Assembly: GCF_000478275.1 (NCBI RefSeq)
Contig: NZ_ASJB01000074.1
Location: 1-64,000, forward strand
Length of the DNA stretch: 64,000 nt
Direction of reading: 5' to 3'
Source of the DNA: Amycolatopsis orientalis DSM 40040 = KCTC 9412
Lineage (GTDB): Bacteria; Actinomycetota; Actinomycetes; Mycobacteriales; Pseudonocardiaceae
The stretch's first letter is position 1. Every line of letters begins with the position of its first letter. The notes under the pieces were generated by a model. That model made no database searches, had not been told where the DNA came from, and saw only the letters and a program-made list of their open reading frames with translations. Below, piece by piece: positions 7,632-16,803 of this stretch. The position numbers and the translations under genes are program-made.

Positions 7632-10580
7632 TCAGTTCAGCGCCCGCCGTTCGGCTTTGGTGACTTCGGCGGTGGTGAGGTCGAGGCTGCGGTAGATCGC
7701 TATGGCCCGGTCGTAGTGCTCGCGCGCCACCTCGACGTCGGTGCCTGCCGCTCTGGCGAGGCCGCGATGAGCGCGGGCGATCTGTTCGCTGCTGCCGGTC
7801 CGGGTGGCGACGGCGAGTGCCTCGGCGTGGTTGGCGCGGGCGGTGGCGACCGAGCCGGTCGCCTGGCATGCCTCGCCGAGTCCGTTGAGCGCCCAGGATT
7901 CGCCCTCCCGGTCGCCGTGCTCCCGGAACAGGTCGAGGGCACGGCGGTGGTACGCGGCGGCGTCGGACGGATGACCGCCCAGCATTCCCGCCCTGCCGAG
8001 ACCGTCGATGGCCCACGCCTCGCTGTCCCGGTGCCCGAGGACCCGGAACTGCTCGGCGGCTTCGGCGTGGAACCGGAGAGCCTCTGCCGGGCGGCCGTCG
8101 TTCGCCGCCAGTTCGCCGAGCCCGACTTTCACCCACGCTTCGCCGAAGTGATGCCCGGCCAGCTCGTGCAGGTCCATCGCCTGTCCCAGATGGTGGCGCC
8201 CCGCCTCGCCCCTGCCGATCCTCGCTTCGACCGTGCCGAGCCGGGTGAGCATATGGGCCTGGCCGGTCACGTCGCCGATCCGGCGGAACATCGCCCGCGC
8301 CCGGGTGAAGTAGGCGGCCGCGACCCGGTAACGTCCGGCGCTTTCCGCGAGCATGCCGAGATTGCCGAGTGATCTGGCCTGGCCGAGCAGATTCCCCGCC
8401 TGGCTGAACACGTGGTACGCCGTCAGGAAGTCCGATGTCGCGGCCTCGCGGCGTCCGGCCTGCATATGCGCCGCGCCGAGGGCGACGAGTGCCTCGGCCT
8501 CGGCCGTGCGGTCGTGGATACCCCGCGCGGCGTCCCGCGCGTGGCCGTGGATCACCAGCGCGGCCGTCCGGTGGTTCCCGTCGAGATAACGGAAGAGGAG
8601 AGCGGCCAGCGCCACGGCACGCTCCGGTCTCCCGCGGGTGGCCGCGTGCGCGGCGAGCGCCTGGATCATGCTCAGCTCGGCGTCGAGCCAGTCGCGTGCG
8701 CCATCGGCATCGGGCAGTTCCGGCAGCGGGCTCACCGGGGCCGCGACAAGCGGGCGCCGATGGGCTTCGCCGGGGTACAGCCGGTCCATCGCCGCCGCGA
8801 CGGTGGCCAGGTAGTAGTCGTAGACGCGGTCGAGCGCGGCGGGCTCGCCGACGCTGCTTTCCGCCGCGTATGCCTTGAGCAGGTCGTGCATCCCGAACCG
8901 GTCGCCCACGGGCTGGATGAGGCTCGCGCGGGCCAGCGCGGCCAGCTCGGCCTCGGCTTCTTCGAGCGGCAGCGCGGCCAGCGCCGCCAGCACGTAGGCG
9001 TCGAACAGCGGAGCCGGGTGCCCGCCGAGGACGGCGAAGGCCCGGACGGTCCCCGGCGCCAGTTGCCGCAGCGACCAGGAGAACACCGCCCGTACGGCGG
9101 CCCGCTGATCGGCGCCGCCACTGAGCAGATCGAGCGCGCGCTGTGCCGCACGGAGTTCGTCCACCAGTCTGGACAACCGGGCGGCCGGCCGGGAAACGGC
9201 GAGTTCGGCGGCCAGGCGCAAGGTCAAGGGCAGCCGGACACAGCGTTCGGCCAGTTTGGCGGCGGCCTGGGGCTCGGCGTCCACCCGCTCGCCGACCAGC
9301 CGTCGCAGCAGGCCGACGGCGTCGGCGGCGGGCAGCTGGTCCACCGATACGCGCCGCGCGCCGTGCAGGGCCACGAGACCGGCGAGCGAATCGCGGCTGG
9401 TGACCACGACGACGCAGCCGTCGGTCCCGGGGAGCAGCGGACGGATCTGTTCGACGGTCGCCGCGTTGTCCAGCATGACGAGCATGCGCCTGGACGCGAC
9501 CTCGGTGCGGAAGCGGGCCGCGCGTTCGGCGGCGCCGAGCGGGATCTCGGCGCCGGACGGCAGCAGCGCGGTGAGGAACGCGGCCAGTGCGTCGGCCGAC
9601 GACAGCGGCTCGCCGGGATCGTATCCGCGCAGGTCGAGGTACAGCTGCCCGTCCGGGAACCGGTCGCGGGCCCGATGTCCCCAGTGCACGGCCGTGGCGG
9701 TCTTGCCCGCCCCCGCCGTGCCGGTGAGGCAGACGATCACCGGGCTGTCACCGGTTCCCGCCGCGAGCCGGTCCAGTTCGGCCAGTTCACCGGCCCGGCC
9801 GGTGAACGCGGCCACGTCGGCGGGTAGTTGCGCGGGTACGGGCGTGGGTGCCACGCCCGTAGCGGCCAGGTCGTGCCGCAGTACGGCGGTGTGCACGGCG
9901 GAAAGCTCCGGGCCGGGATCCGCGCCGAGTTCGTCCCGGAGTGCCCGGCGGGTCCGTTCGTAGCAGGCCAGCGCTTCGGCTCCCCGTCCGACGGCGTACA
10001 GGGCGTGCATCAACGTCGCCGCGGCGGTCTCGTGCAACGGCTGTTCGTCGGTGAGTTCGGTCAGCGGCGCGATCGTCGAGGCCGCGCCGCCGTCGCGGAT
10101 TTCGGCGTCGGCCCAGGCCACGACGGCGGCCGCGTGTTCCCGGCTCAGTGCCCGGCGGGTGCGCTCCGCCCAGTCGCCGCGCAGACCCGCCAGGGGTTCA
10201 CCGTGCCAGAGCCCGAGTGCCTCCCGCAGCGCCGCCGCGTCGGTGGAACGGTTCCGGAGCGTGTCGCGGAAACGGAACACGTCGACCTGCTCGGGCCGGA
10301 CGACGAGGCGATAGCCACCGGGATCCCGCGTCACGTGGGTGCCATCGGGATCGGCTTCTTCGAGTGCGCGCCGGATGCGGGTTATGTGGGCCTGCAACGA
10401 ACGCTTGGCCTGCTTCGGCGCCGATTCTCCCCAGACCCGGTCCACCAGCATGTCGATCCCGACGGTGTGCCCCGCCTCGAACAGCAGGACGGCCAGCACC
10501 GCCTGCCGTCGCGGCTCGCCGATCGCGATGTCCCGCCCGGCAGCCCGCAGCCGAATCGGCCCCAAGACCCGGAAATCCAC
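7632..10580 (-). CDS. AfsR/SARP-family transcriptional regulator with NB-ARC and TPR domains
   Basis: A 982-residue multidomain activator. Residues 1-95 form an OmpR-type DNA-binding domain (MDFRVLGPIRLRA), about 95-245 a bacterial transcriptional activation domain, and about 265-540 an NB-ARC ATPase with P-loop TGTAGAGKTAT and Walker-B-like MLVMLDNAAT. The C-terminal third is TPR-like repeats. Such proteins switch on secondary-metabolite or morphogenesis genes and are often modulated by phosphorylation or ligand binding. No biosynthetic cluster adjoins it, so the target is unknown. It is convergent with the lipoprotein-like gene, 17 bp away. Confidence 0.9.
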   Translation of the reverse strand: MDFRVLGPIRLRAAGRDIAIGEPRRQAVLAVLLFEAGHTVGIDMLVDRVWGESAPKQAKRSLQAHITRIRRALEEADPDGTHVTRDPGGYRLVVRPEQVDVFRFRDTLRNRSTDAAALREALGLWHGEPLAGLRGDWAERTRRALSREHAAAVVAWADAEIRDGGAASTIAPLTELTDEQPLHETAAATLMHALYAVGRGAEALACYERTRRALRDELGADPGPELSAVHTAVLRHDLAATGVAPTPVPAQLPADVAAFTGRAGELAELDRLAAGTGDSPVIVCLTGTAGAGKTATAVHWGHRARDRFPDGQLYLDLRGYDPGEPLSSADALAAFLTALLPSGAEIPLGAAERAARFRTEVASRRMLVMLDNAATVEQIRPLLPGTDGCVVVVTSRDSLAGLVALHGARRVSVDQLPAADAVGLLRRLVGERVDAEPQAAAKLAERCVRLPLTLRLAAELAVSRPAARLSRLVDELRAAQRALDLLSGGADQRAAVRAVFSWSLRQLAPGTVRAFAVLGGHPAPLFDAYVLAALAALPLEEAEAELAALARASLIQPVGDRFGMHDLLKAYAAESSVGEPAALDRVYDYYLATVAAAMDRLYPGEAHRRPLVAAPVSPLPELPDADGARDWLDAELSMIQALAAHAATRGRPERAVALAALLFRYLDGNHRTAALVIHGHARDAARGIHDRTAEAEALVALGAAHMQAGRREAATSDFLTAYHVFSQAGNLLGQARSLGNLGMLAESAGRYRVAAAYFTRARAMFRRIGDVTGQAHMLTRLGTVEARIGRGEAGRHHLGQAMDLHELAGHHFGEAWVKVGLGELAANDGRPAEALRFHAEAAEQFRVLGHRDSEAWAIDGLGRAGMLGGHPSDAAAYHRRALDLFREHGDREGESWALNGLGEACQATGSVATARANHAEALAVATRTGSSEQIARAHRGLARAAGTDVEVAREHYDRAIAIYRSLDLTTAEVTKAERRALN

Positions 10581-10727
10581 GTCATCCCCTCACCGGTACG
10601 GACCACGTGCCCATACCGCTGACCGGCGAAGTATAAAGCCGGGCTTTCCGCCGTCTCAACAAGTTCGTGGTATATCCGGCCGTATTCTCCCTTTATGACA
10701 AGAAAACCGAAAGAAGCGCTACCGGGT

Positions 10728-12311
10728 TCACCCTTGACGGTAACGGTGTCCGAGCAGGCTGCGCAGGGCGGAGCGGACGGCGCGGTCCGGATCGGCGGGC
10801 AGGTCATGCGACCGCCAGGCGACGAAACCGTCCGGGCGAACCAAAAGGGCGCCGTCCGGGCCGGTGCCCGCCATCCGCGCGAAGGCGGCGCGGTCACCGT
10901 CGGCCATGGCCCCGGTGATCCGCCGTACGCGCAGCTCTTCCGTTCCCGCGGTGAGCCAGCCGGTACCGCCGTCGCCGGTGATCAAAGTCCATTGTGGACC
11001 TAGAAGGTCGAGTGTGGACAGTCGGCGGCCGTCGTCGGTGAGCCATCGGTGGGGCAGACGGTGGCCGGGTGCCGCCCGGTCGTCGAGGACGTCGGGTGGC
11101 TCGGCGTCGTCGGTGAGTACCGCGCGGGAGTCGTAGCGGTAGAACATCATCCCGCGCAGATAGTCGGCGGCGGCCTGCGCGTAGAGCTGTTCTGGGTCCT
11201 GGTGGGCCTGGTAGCCGCGGAGCAGCCGGCGGGACAGCGCCAGTGACGCCTCGGCGGCGGCGCGGCGTTCGGGCTCGTAGCTGTCCAGGAGGGCCTCGTC
11301 GGCCTGGCCGCGCAGCACGGCGGCGAGTTTCCAGGCGAGGTTGTGCCCGTCCTGGATACCGGTGTTCATCCCCAGCCCACCGGCGGAACTCTGCACATGG
11401 GCGGCGTCGCCCGCCAGGAACACCCGGCCGCGCCGGAGCGCCGAGGCGATGCCGGCCGCGGCCTCCCACGCGTTGCATTCGATCAGGTCGATCGGCACCG
11501 TGTCGTCGCCGATCGCCGCGCGCAGCAGGCTCAGGGTCCGCTCGGGCGACAGCCGGGCGAGTCCGGCGGGTTTGCCGGGGTAGTCCATGAGGTGCGAAGA
11601 CCAGCGGTCACCGGCCGCATCCTTCGCGAAGAGCGTGCAATAGATCTGCTCGTTGCGGATGAAACAGGCGTGCGTGGCCGATTCCGGCAGCAGCTTCCGC
11701 AGGTCGGCCCGGAAGAAGGCGGTGTTGAGCCTGCCGTCGACCCGCCGGTCGGGCAGGTCGACGCCGAGCAGCTCCCGCACCCGGCTGCGGGCACCGTCGG
11801 CGCCGATCAGGTAATCGCCGGTCACCTGGTGTTCGCGGCCGGTGGCGACGTCGGCCAGTTCGACGCGCACGGCTTCGGCGTCGGCGGTGAAACCGGTCAA
11901 CTCGGTGCCGAACCGGAGCTGCCCGCCGCGGCGCCGCAGCTCTTCCCCCGTGAACCGCTGCACCTCGTACTGCGTCATCACGAGGCGGGGATCGGTCGGG
12001 CCGCAGGTGTCCAGCCGCTCCGCGTAGCGCGGTGGCGGGGCCGACCGGTGCAGCACGGTCCCGGTGGCGCTGTCCTTGACGATCGAGCGCAACGGCGGCG
12101 GGCCTTCCCAGCCGACCCGATCCAGCGTCGGCCCCAGTCCGATGCCCCGGAACAACTCCAGGGTCCGCATCGACGTACCGGCACGCGGCGGGCGATCGAA
12201 CGGGTCGCGCGCGTCCACCACCAGCACCCGCACCCCCCGGTCCGCCAAGAACAACGCCGTCGACAGCCCCACCGGCCCGGCGCCCGCCACCACTGCTTCG
12301 AATCGCTCCAC
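10728..12311 (-). CDS. FAD-dependent aromatic monooxygenase
   Basis: A 527-residue class A flavoprotein hydroxylase of the PheA/TfdB/polyketide hydroxylase type. It shows the FAD motif VAGAGPVGLSTALFLADRG, the DG motif LIGADGARSRVRELLG, the GD motif VFLAGDAAHVQSSAGG, and a thioredoxin-like C-terminal domain ending DRAVRSALRSLL. It probably hydroxylates an aromatic or polyketide substrate with NAD(P)H. The start is GTG with GAGGAG six bases upstream. It is divergent from a MerR regulator across 79 bp that hold a palindromic operator, so induction by the substrate through that regulator is likely. Confidence 0.85.
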   Translation of the reverse strand: MERFEAVVAGAGPVGLSTALFLADRGVRVLVVDARDPFDRPPRAGTSMRTLELFRGIGLGPTLDRVGWEGPPPLRSIVKDSATGTVLHRSAPPPRYAERLDTCGPTDPRLVMTQYEVQRFTGEELRRRGGQLRFGTELTGFTADAEAVRVELADVATGREHQVTGDYLIGADGARSRVRELLGVDLPDRRVDGRLNTAFFRADLRKLLPESATHACFIRNEQIYCTLFAKDAAGDRWSSHLMDYPGKPAGLARLSPERTLSLLRAAIGDDTVPIDLIECNAWEAAAGIASALRRGRVFLAGDAAHVQSSAGGLGMNTGIQDGHNLAWKLAAVLRGQADEALLDSYEPERRAAAEASLALSRRLLRGYQAHQDPEQLYAQAAADYLRGMMFYRYDSRAVLTDDAEPPDVLDDRAAPGHRLPHRWLTDDGRRLSTLDLLGPQWTLITGDGGTGWLTAGTEELRVRRITGAMADGDRAAFARMAGTGPDGALLVRPDGFVAWRSHDLPADPDRAVRSALRSLLGHRYRQG

Positions 12312-12350
12312 CGTGTCTCCTCACTGATCACTTTCGCCGTCCACCGTGCT

Positions 12351-12370
12351 CGCTCAAGTGGACTTGAGCG
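12351..12370. promoter_or_regulatory. MerR-type operator palindrome
   Basis: CGCTCAAGT, GG, ACTTGAGCG: perfect 9-bp arms in the middle of the divergent promoter between the monooxygenase and the MerR gene. CTCAAG/CTTGAG half-sites are typical of MerR-family operators such as the SoxR box. It is the likely site through which the regulator controls both genes. Confidence 0.75.
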
Positions 12371-12390
12371 CAACCTGCGATCCTGGTGAC

Positions 12391-12798
12391 GTGGATTACT
12401 CGATCAGCGAGGTGGCGCGGTACTTCAAGATCTCCGTCTCCGCGCTGCGCTATTACGATCAGGTCGGCCTGCTTCATCCGGCCGGACGACGGGGGACCGT
12501 GCGTACCTACGGCCGCGACGAATTACGCAGGCTCGCGCTCGTCCAGTTGCTCCACCAGGACGGGATGATGAGCGTGGCGAGCACCGCCGCCGCGCTTTCC
12601 GGCGACTCGCCGGGTGGTGAGTCCAGGAGCGTCATGGCCGAGTCGATCCGCGTGATGCAGCACCAGATCGAACGGCTCCGCGCGGCACAAGAGGTGCTCG
12701 AGCACCTGCTCACCTGTCCTCGCGACGACCCGATCCGGGACTGCACCGTCCTGGGGGCACAGCTGGAGGCCACCGTCGACGCCGCCCTCCACGAGTAA
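12391..12798 (+). CDS. MerR-family transcriptional regulator
   Basis: A 135-residue regulator. The N-terminal winged helix (YSISEVARYFKISVSALRYYD) is typical of MerR proteins, followed by a dimerisation helix. The C-terminal TCPRDDPIRDC has two cysteines eight residues apart, which does not match the SoxR iron-sulfur cluster or the MerR metal site, so an organic ligand is more likely. GTG 12391 puts the helix-turn-helix at the very N-terminus and leaves the operator palindrome upstream. It is divergent from the FAD monooxygenase. Confidence 0.85.
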   Translation: MDYSISEVARYFKISVSALRYYDQVGLLHPAGRRGTVRTYGRDELRRLALVQLLHQDGMMSVASTAAALSGDSPGGESRSVMAESIRVMQHQIERLRAAQEVLEHLLTCPRDDPIRDCTVLGAQLEATVDAALHE

Positions 12799-12825
12799 GC
12801 CCAAGCAACGTCCTTTGTGGACGCT

Positions 12826-14031
12826 TCAGGAATTTCGCTTGCCGTGGCCCGGAATCCGGTGGACGGCGAGGGCGACGGTGTCGTCGGCGTGCAGGACGAC
12901 GTCGTGCATCCTGGTGACCAGTTCGCGAGGGAGGTCCGCGGTGGCCAGGGTGGCGTGTGCGCGGGCGAGCGCGAGGAGCCGGGTTTGCCCTTCCTGGAAA
13001 TCCTTGCGGCTTTCGACGAGACCGTCGGTGTAGAGCAGCAGGGTGTCACCCGCCGCCAGGACGCAGCGGGCGAGTTCGGGGGTGCCGGGGTCGGGAAAGC
13101 CGACCCCGCGGCCGACGACCGGGGACCGCAGCAGTCGTGGTTCACCGTCCGCGGTGAGGTGTACGGGGGCCGGATGGCTGCCGCTCGCGAACGTCGCGTC
13201 GCCGGTCGCCGGATCGATCCGCGCGAGGATCACCGTGGCCATCAGATCGGGCTCGATCGTCGCCAGGGTCCGGGCTGTCCTGGCGACGAGATCGCGGAAG
13301 GGATGGCCTTCGAGAGCGAGGGTGCGGATCGCGTGGGTCACGGTGAGGGCGTGGCGGGTCGAGGTGACGCCGTGCCCGACGGCGTCGACGAGGGTGATGT
13401 GCAGGTGACCGTCGGGAAGGACGAACCAGTCGTAGAGGTCGCCGCCGGTGGGGGAGTCCGGATCGGTCGGGGAGTAGTGGACGGCCAGTTCGAGGTTCGG
13501 GACGGCCGGTGGCGGCGGCCGGAGCGCGTCTTCCAGCTCGCGGAAGATGACGGCGTGCGCGCGGCGGAGTTGCTCGTCGCGCTGTTCGAGTTCGACGTAC
13601 ATCGCCAGTACGCCGCTGTTCGTCTCCGCGAGTTCGTGTTTGAGTTCCCGCTGTTCCTGGGCGAGTCCGTCGGCCCGCGCGATGAGCGCGAGCGTCTCCT
13701 CCCTGGTGGCCTCGGCGTCGTCGGCCGGAGCGGGCTGCCGGGCCGGAGTCGTGGGGAGATGCCAGGTGAGGCCGGTGCCGTCCCCCGCGTCGGGCAGCAG
13801 CGGGAGCCGGTCTCGCCGCGACTGCGCGACCGGACGCGGGAGCCGCAGGGTGACGGCGAGCAGGCCGTCCGCGGTGGAGGTTTCGAGCGTGACCTTCGCG
13901 CCCGCGTCGAGGGTGGGTTCGGCGAGCAGGGTCGCGGCGACGACGAGACGCGCTCGCTCGTACGCCGGGACACCGCCCTCGGCACAGGCGGCGCGCAGGA
14001 GACGGCGAAGCCGGGCGAGTTCCGGGTGCAT
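12826..14031 (-). CDS. SpoIIE/RsbU-type PP2C phosphatase
   Basis: A 401-residue protein. A coiled coil (about residues 105-165) leads into a PP2C-like phosphatase domain with metal-binding signatures GGDLYDWF, LVDAVGHG and LYTDGLVES. By family it dephosphorylates an anti-anti-sigma (STAS) protein and so activates an alternative sigma factor. It is the last gene of the stressosome operon and shares one base with the preceding stop. The regulated sigma factor is not in this window. Confidence 0.85.
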   Translation of the reverse strand: MHPELARLRRLLRAACAEGGVPAYERARLVVAATLLAEPTLDAGAKVTLETSTADGLLAVTLRLPRPVAQSRRDRLPLLPDAGDGTGLTWHLPTTPARQPAPADDAEATREETLALIARADGLAQEQRELKHELAETNSGVLAMYVELEQRDEQLRRAHAVIFRELEDALRPPPPAVPNLELAVHYSPTDPDSPTGGDLYDWFVLPDGHLHITLVDAVGHGVTSTRHALTVTHAIRTLALEGHPFRDLVARTARTLATIEPDLMATVILARIDPATGDATFASGSHPAPVHLTADGEPRLLRSPVVGRGVGFPDPGTPELARCVLAAGDTLLLYTDGLVESRKDFQEGQTRLLALARAHATLATADLPRELVTRMHDVVLHADDTVALAVHRIPGHGKRNS

Positions 14032-15044
14032 CAGGTCAGCCTGTCCGGGTGGAGGGCGAGCATGGCGGCGTCGTCGCGGGGATTGCGGTGGTGGTGGGCA
14101 AGGCGGGCGGCGAGGGACAGCGCGTGCGACGGCAGGTCGGTGACGGCCGGGGCGCGCCAGGTGCGGTCGACGCCGTCGGTATGCAGCACGACGACGTCGC
14201 CTTCGGCCAGCACCGTGTGCCGGACCTGGACGGCGGGCAGGGTGAAGCCGACGACGCCGGGGATGCTGAGCAGCAGCTGCGACCGGCCGCCGGTGCCGAT
14301 CGTCGTGCCGCTGACGTTGCCGACGCCGCAGAATTCGAGGCGGTGGGGCGCGATCCGGGCCAGCGCGACCGCCGCGCCGCGGGTGGTGCGCAGCGCCCGG
14401 TGCATGCTCGTGAGCTGCTGGGGGAGCGGCCGGTCCGGGTTCTGCCGGAACACCCGGATCGCCGCGTCGGCCGCTTCGGCGGCGTCCGGGCCGTGACCGA
14501 GGCCGTCGACTACGACGGCGGTCCAGCCGTCGGTCAGCTCGGCGACCGCGATGGCGTCGCCGCAGACGACCTCACCCTCGCGCGGCAGGCAGAAATGCCC
14601 GATCGCCGCGGCGCGGCCCGCCGGGGTACCCGGGACGAGAAGGCGCGCCGCCGCGATGGTGCCGTCCCGCGGCACGGAACGGATCCGGAAGACCGTCGCC
14701 ATCCGGCTGACCGCGCCGAGACCGGTGCCGAGCGTGCCCGTGGTGGTGTTGCCGTCGAGAAGCCAATGGCCGACGTCGGCCATCCCGGGCCCGTCGTCGG
14801 CCGCCAGGACGTCGATCCCGAGGCCGATCGGGGACCGCTGCACGACCACCGACCCGTTGATCGCGTGCCGGTCGAGATTGCCTGCCAGTTCGGAGGTCAC
14901 GACGGCCGCGCGTTCGGTGAGCACCTGCGGGAGCCCCGCCGCGCGGCCGGTCTCCCTGGCCGCCCTCGCGGCGGCGTAGACGGCGCTGACGTGGTCGACG
15001 CGCAGATGCCGCGAGGCCGGCGGGACCACCACGGAGCCGATCAT
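14031..15044 (-). CDS. RsbT-like ATPase fused to RsbX-like phosphatase
   Basis: A 337-residue fusion. About residues 1-135 form a GHKL ATP-binding domain (N box SELAGNLDRHA, then ADDGPGM and a G-rich loop GTLGTGLGA). The rest is a small PP2C-like domain (VVDGLGHGPDAAEAAD, LHTDGVDR, RDDAAM). In stressosomes RsbX-type phosphatases reset phosphorylated RsbR and RsbS. ATG overlaps the stop of the rsbT-like gene by 4 bp. Confidence 0.85.
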   Translation of the reverse strand: MIGSVVVPPASRHLRVDHVSAVYAAARAARETGRAAGLPQVLTERAAVVTSELAGNLDRHAINGSVVVQRSPIGLGIDVLAADDGPGMADVGHWLLDGNTTTGTLGTGLGAVSRMATVFRIRSVPRDGTIAAARLLVPGTPAGRAAAIGHFCLPREGEVVCGDAIAVAELTDGWTAVVVDGLGHGPDAAEAADAAIRVFRQNPDRPLPQQLTSMHRALRTTRGAAVALARIAPHRLEFCGVGNVSGTTIGTGGRSQLLLSIPGVVGFTLPAVQVRHTVLAEGDVVVLHTDGVDRTWRAPAVTDLPSHALSLAARLAHHHRNPRDDAAMLALHPDRLT

Positions 15045-15478
15045 GGTTTCCAGCGCGTGATCGTGACGGTCGTGCCCCGGCCAGGGGCGGTCTCGAGGTG
15101 GAATTCGTCGACGAGACGGCGGGTGCCGCCGAGTCCGTGACCGAGCCCGGCGCCGGTGCTGAACCCGTCGGTCATCGCCTGCTCGACGTCGGAGATGCCG
15201 GGGCCGTTGTCGCGGACTCGCAACCGCAGCCCGATCCGGCCGCGTTCGTCACGCGGCACGGTGATCGTCATGACCCCGCCGCCGCCGTGGATGTAGGCGT
15301 TGCGGACCAGCTCGCTGGCCGCGGTCACGATCTTGGTCTGGTCGACGATGGAGAAGCCCACCGCGACCGCGCCGGACCGCACGGCGTGCCGCGCGGTGAG
15401 CAGATCCTCTTCCACCTGCACGACGTGCTCGCGGGCCGGGACGGCGGGCGCGGCGCCGGTGAGTTCGTCAGGGAGCAT
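15041..15478 (-). CDS. rsbT: RsbT-like serine kinase / switch protein
   Basis: A 145-residue GHKL kinase with N box ASELVRNAYIHGGGG, G1 box VRDNGPGI and G2 box GAGLGHGLGG. By family it phosphorylates the STAS domains of RsbR and RsbS and, once released, activates an RsbU-type phosphatase. Its start overlaps the rsbS stop by 11 bp and its stop overlaps the next gene by 4 bp, so stoichiometry is probably set by translational coupling. Confidence 0.85.
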   Translation of the reverse strand: MLPDELTGAAPAVPAREHVVQVEEDLLTARHAVRSGAVAVGFSIVDQTKIVTAASELVRNAYIHGGGGVMTITVPRDERGRIGLRLRVRDNGPGISDVEQAMTDGFSTGAGLGHGLGGTRRLVDEFHLETAPGRGTTVTITRWKP

Positions 15479-15866
15479 GAGGCGCCTCTTCGGCGGCCTC
15501 GACCGGACGGCGCCAGCCCAGCAGCTCCATGGCCTGCTCGGCGTTGAGCGCGGTCCGGACGCCGGTGAGCTGCAGTCCGAGTTCGGACAGCGTGATCGCG
15601 ACGGCGGGGCGCATCCCGGCGACGACCATCCGGGCGCCGAGCAGGCGACCGGTGTCGGCGAGCTGCATCAGCACCCGCGCGACGAAGGAGTCGATGATCT
15701 CCAGCCGGGAGATGTCGATGATCACGCCGCGGATGCCCTCGTCGGAGATGCGGGCGGTGAGTTCCTCGGTGAACCGGAGCGCGGTCTTGTCGTCCAGATC
15801 GCTGAGGAGCCCGGTGAGCAGGACGTCTCCGAGCCGGAGGATCGGCAGGCCCTCCTGGGCGTTCAC
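15468..15866 (-). CDS. rsbS: RsbS-like STAS scaffold protein
   Basis: A 132-residue single-domain STAS protein. IIDISRLEIIDSFVARVL carries the phosphoacceptor serine in the RsbS position (D-S), and MVVAGMRPAVAITL is the second conserved STAS segment. With RsbR it builds the stressosome core that sequesters RsbT. The GTG start at 15866 overlaps the rsbR stop (GTGA). Confidence 0.85.
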   Translation of the reverse strand: MNAQEGLPILRLGDVLLTGLLSDLDDKTALRFTEELTARISDEGIRGVIIDISRLEIIDSFVARVLMQLADTGRLLGARMVVAGMRPAVAITLSELGLQLTGVRTALNAEQAMELLGWRRPVEAAEEAPHAP

Positions 15867-16732
15867 CCGGTCACCGCGGCGGGACGGGCGTCGTCGCCGA
15901 TCAGCCGCATCGCGGTGGCCAGCGCGTCGGCGAGGGTGCCGCGCGTGACGATATGCGACAGATCGATGCCCAGCTGCGTGATCGTCTGGGCGATCGACGG
16001 GCGGATACCGCTGATGACGCAGTCGGCGCCCATCAGCCGGACCGCGCTGACGGTCTGCAGCAGGTGCTGCGCCACCGCCGTGTCCACTGTGGACACCCCG
16101 GTGATGTCGATGATCGCGACGCGGGCCTCGTGGGCCTGGATCGCTTCCAGGAGGTTGTTCATCACCACCTGGGTGCGCGCGCTGTCGAGGGTCCCGATCA
16201 GGGGCACCGCGAGCACGTGCCGCCACAGCCGCACGACCGGCGTGGAGAGTTCGAGCATCTGGTCGTGCTGCTCCCGGATGATGTGCTCGCGTCCGTTGGC
16301 GTAGATCGCGAAGGCCAGCACCCCGGCGCTGTCGAGCAGGTCGGTGACGAGCAGCGCCGCCCGGTAACGCAGTTCGGCGTCGTCGGTGCGCCGTTCGATC
16401 GCGGACAGCATCAGTCGCTTCAGCGACAGGATCGCCATGGCGGTGGCCGAAGGTTCCGCGCCGGTGCGGGCCCGGTGCTCCGACAGCGAGGTCAGTGCGT
16501 CGCGGACCGCGTCGTCCCGCGCGACGATCCGGCCCGCGGCCACCGTCGTGTTCAGCGCGGCCCGCAACGCTTCGAGTAGTTCGGCCGCTTCACGGCGAAG
16601 ATCCTGTTCGTTGTGTGGCGCGACGGCGGTGTCCAGCTGATGCCGGACCCAGTCGGCCACCAGCGTGGCGTGGTCTTCGTCGAGAGTCCGGCTCAGCAGT
16701 TCGCGTACTTGGGCGTCGTCCGTCCCCGGCAC
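15863..16732 (-). CDS. rsbR: RsbR-like stressosome sensor
   Basis: A 289-residue protein with an N-terminal all-helical sensor domain (about 1-150, globin- or RsbRD-like) and a C-terminal STAS domain with IIDITGVSTVDTAVAQHLL. The STAS part carries the T/S phosphoacceptor positions typical of RsbR. The signal is not evident from sequence. GTG 16732 was chosen because AGGAGG sits five bases upstream; a TTG at 16777 lies inside the operator region and has no ribosome site. Confidence 0.85.
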   Translation of the reverse strand: MPGTDDAQVRELLSRTLDEDHATLVADWVRHQLDTAVAPHNEQDLRREAAELLEALRAALNTTVAAGRIVARDDAVRDALTSLSEHRARTGAEPSATAMAILSLKRLMLSAIERRTDDAELRYRAALLVTDLLDSAGVLAFAIYANGREHIIREQHDQMLELSTPVVRLWRHVLAVPLIGTLDSARTQVVMNNLLEAIQAHEARVAIIDITGVSTVDTAVAQHLLQTVSAVRLMGADCVISGIRPSIAQTITQLGIDLSHIVTRGTLADALATAMRLIGDDARPAAVTG

Positions 16733-16779
16733 CGTGTCCTCCTGCGGTCGGGGCGCGCTCTGCTGTACGCCGATCAACA

Positions 16780-16795
16780 GTTGTCATATAACAAC
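16780..16795. promoter_or_regulatory. MarR-type operator upstream of the stressosome operon
   Basis: GTTGTCATATAACAAC: perfect 5-bp arms around an AT-rich centre, in the 71-bp gap between the marR stop and rsbR. TTGT-N6-ACAA is the usual layout of a MarR operator. The site is conspicuously AT-rich for this genome and probably overlaps the -10 region of an rsbR promoter. Confidence 0.65.
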
Positions 16796-16803
16796 GATTG
16801 ATC

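Noticed and set aside
12817..15140. Long plus-strand frames opposite the rsb genes
   Set aside because: They are shadows of the stressosome genes and lack recognisable domains.
16081..16095. TGTCCACTGTGGACA as a DnaA box and origin
   Set aside because: It lies inside the rsbR coding sequence, with no dnaA, dnaN or box cluster; it is one of many dispersed copies.
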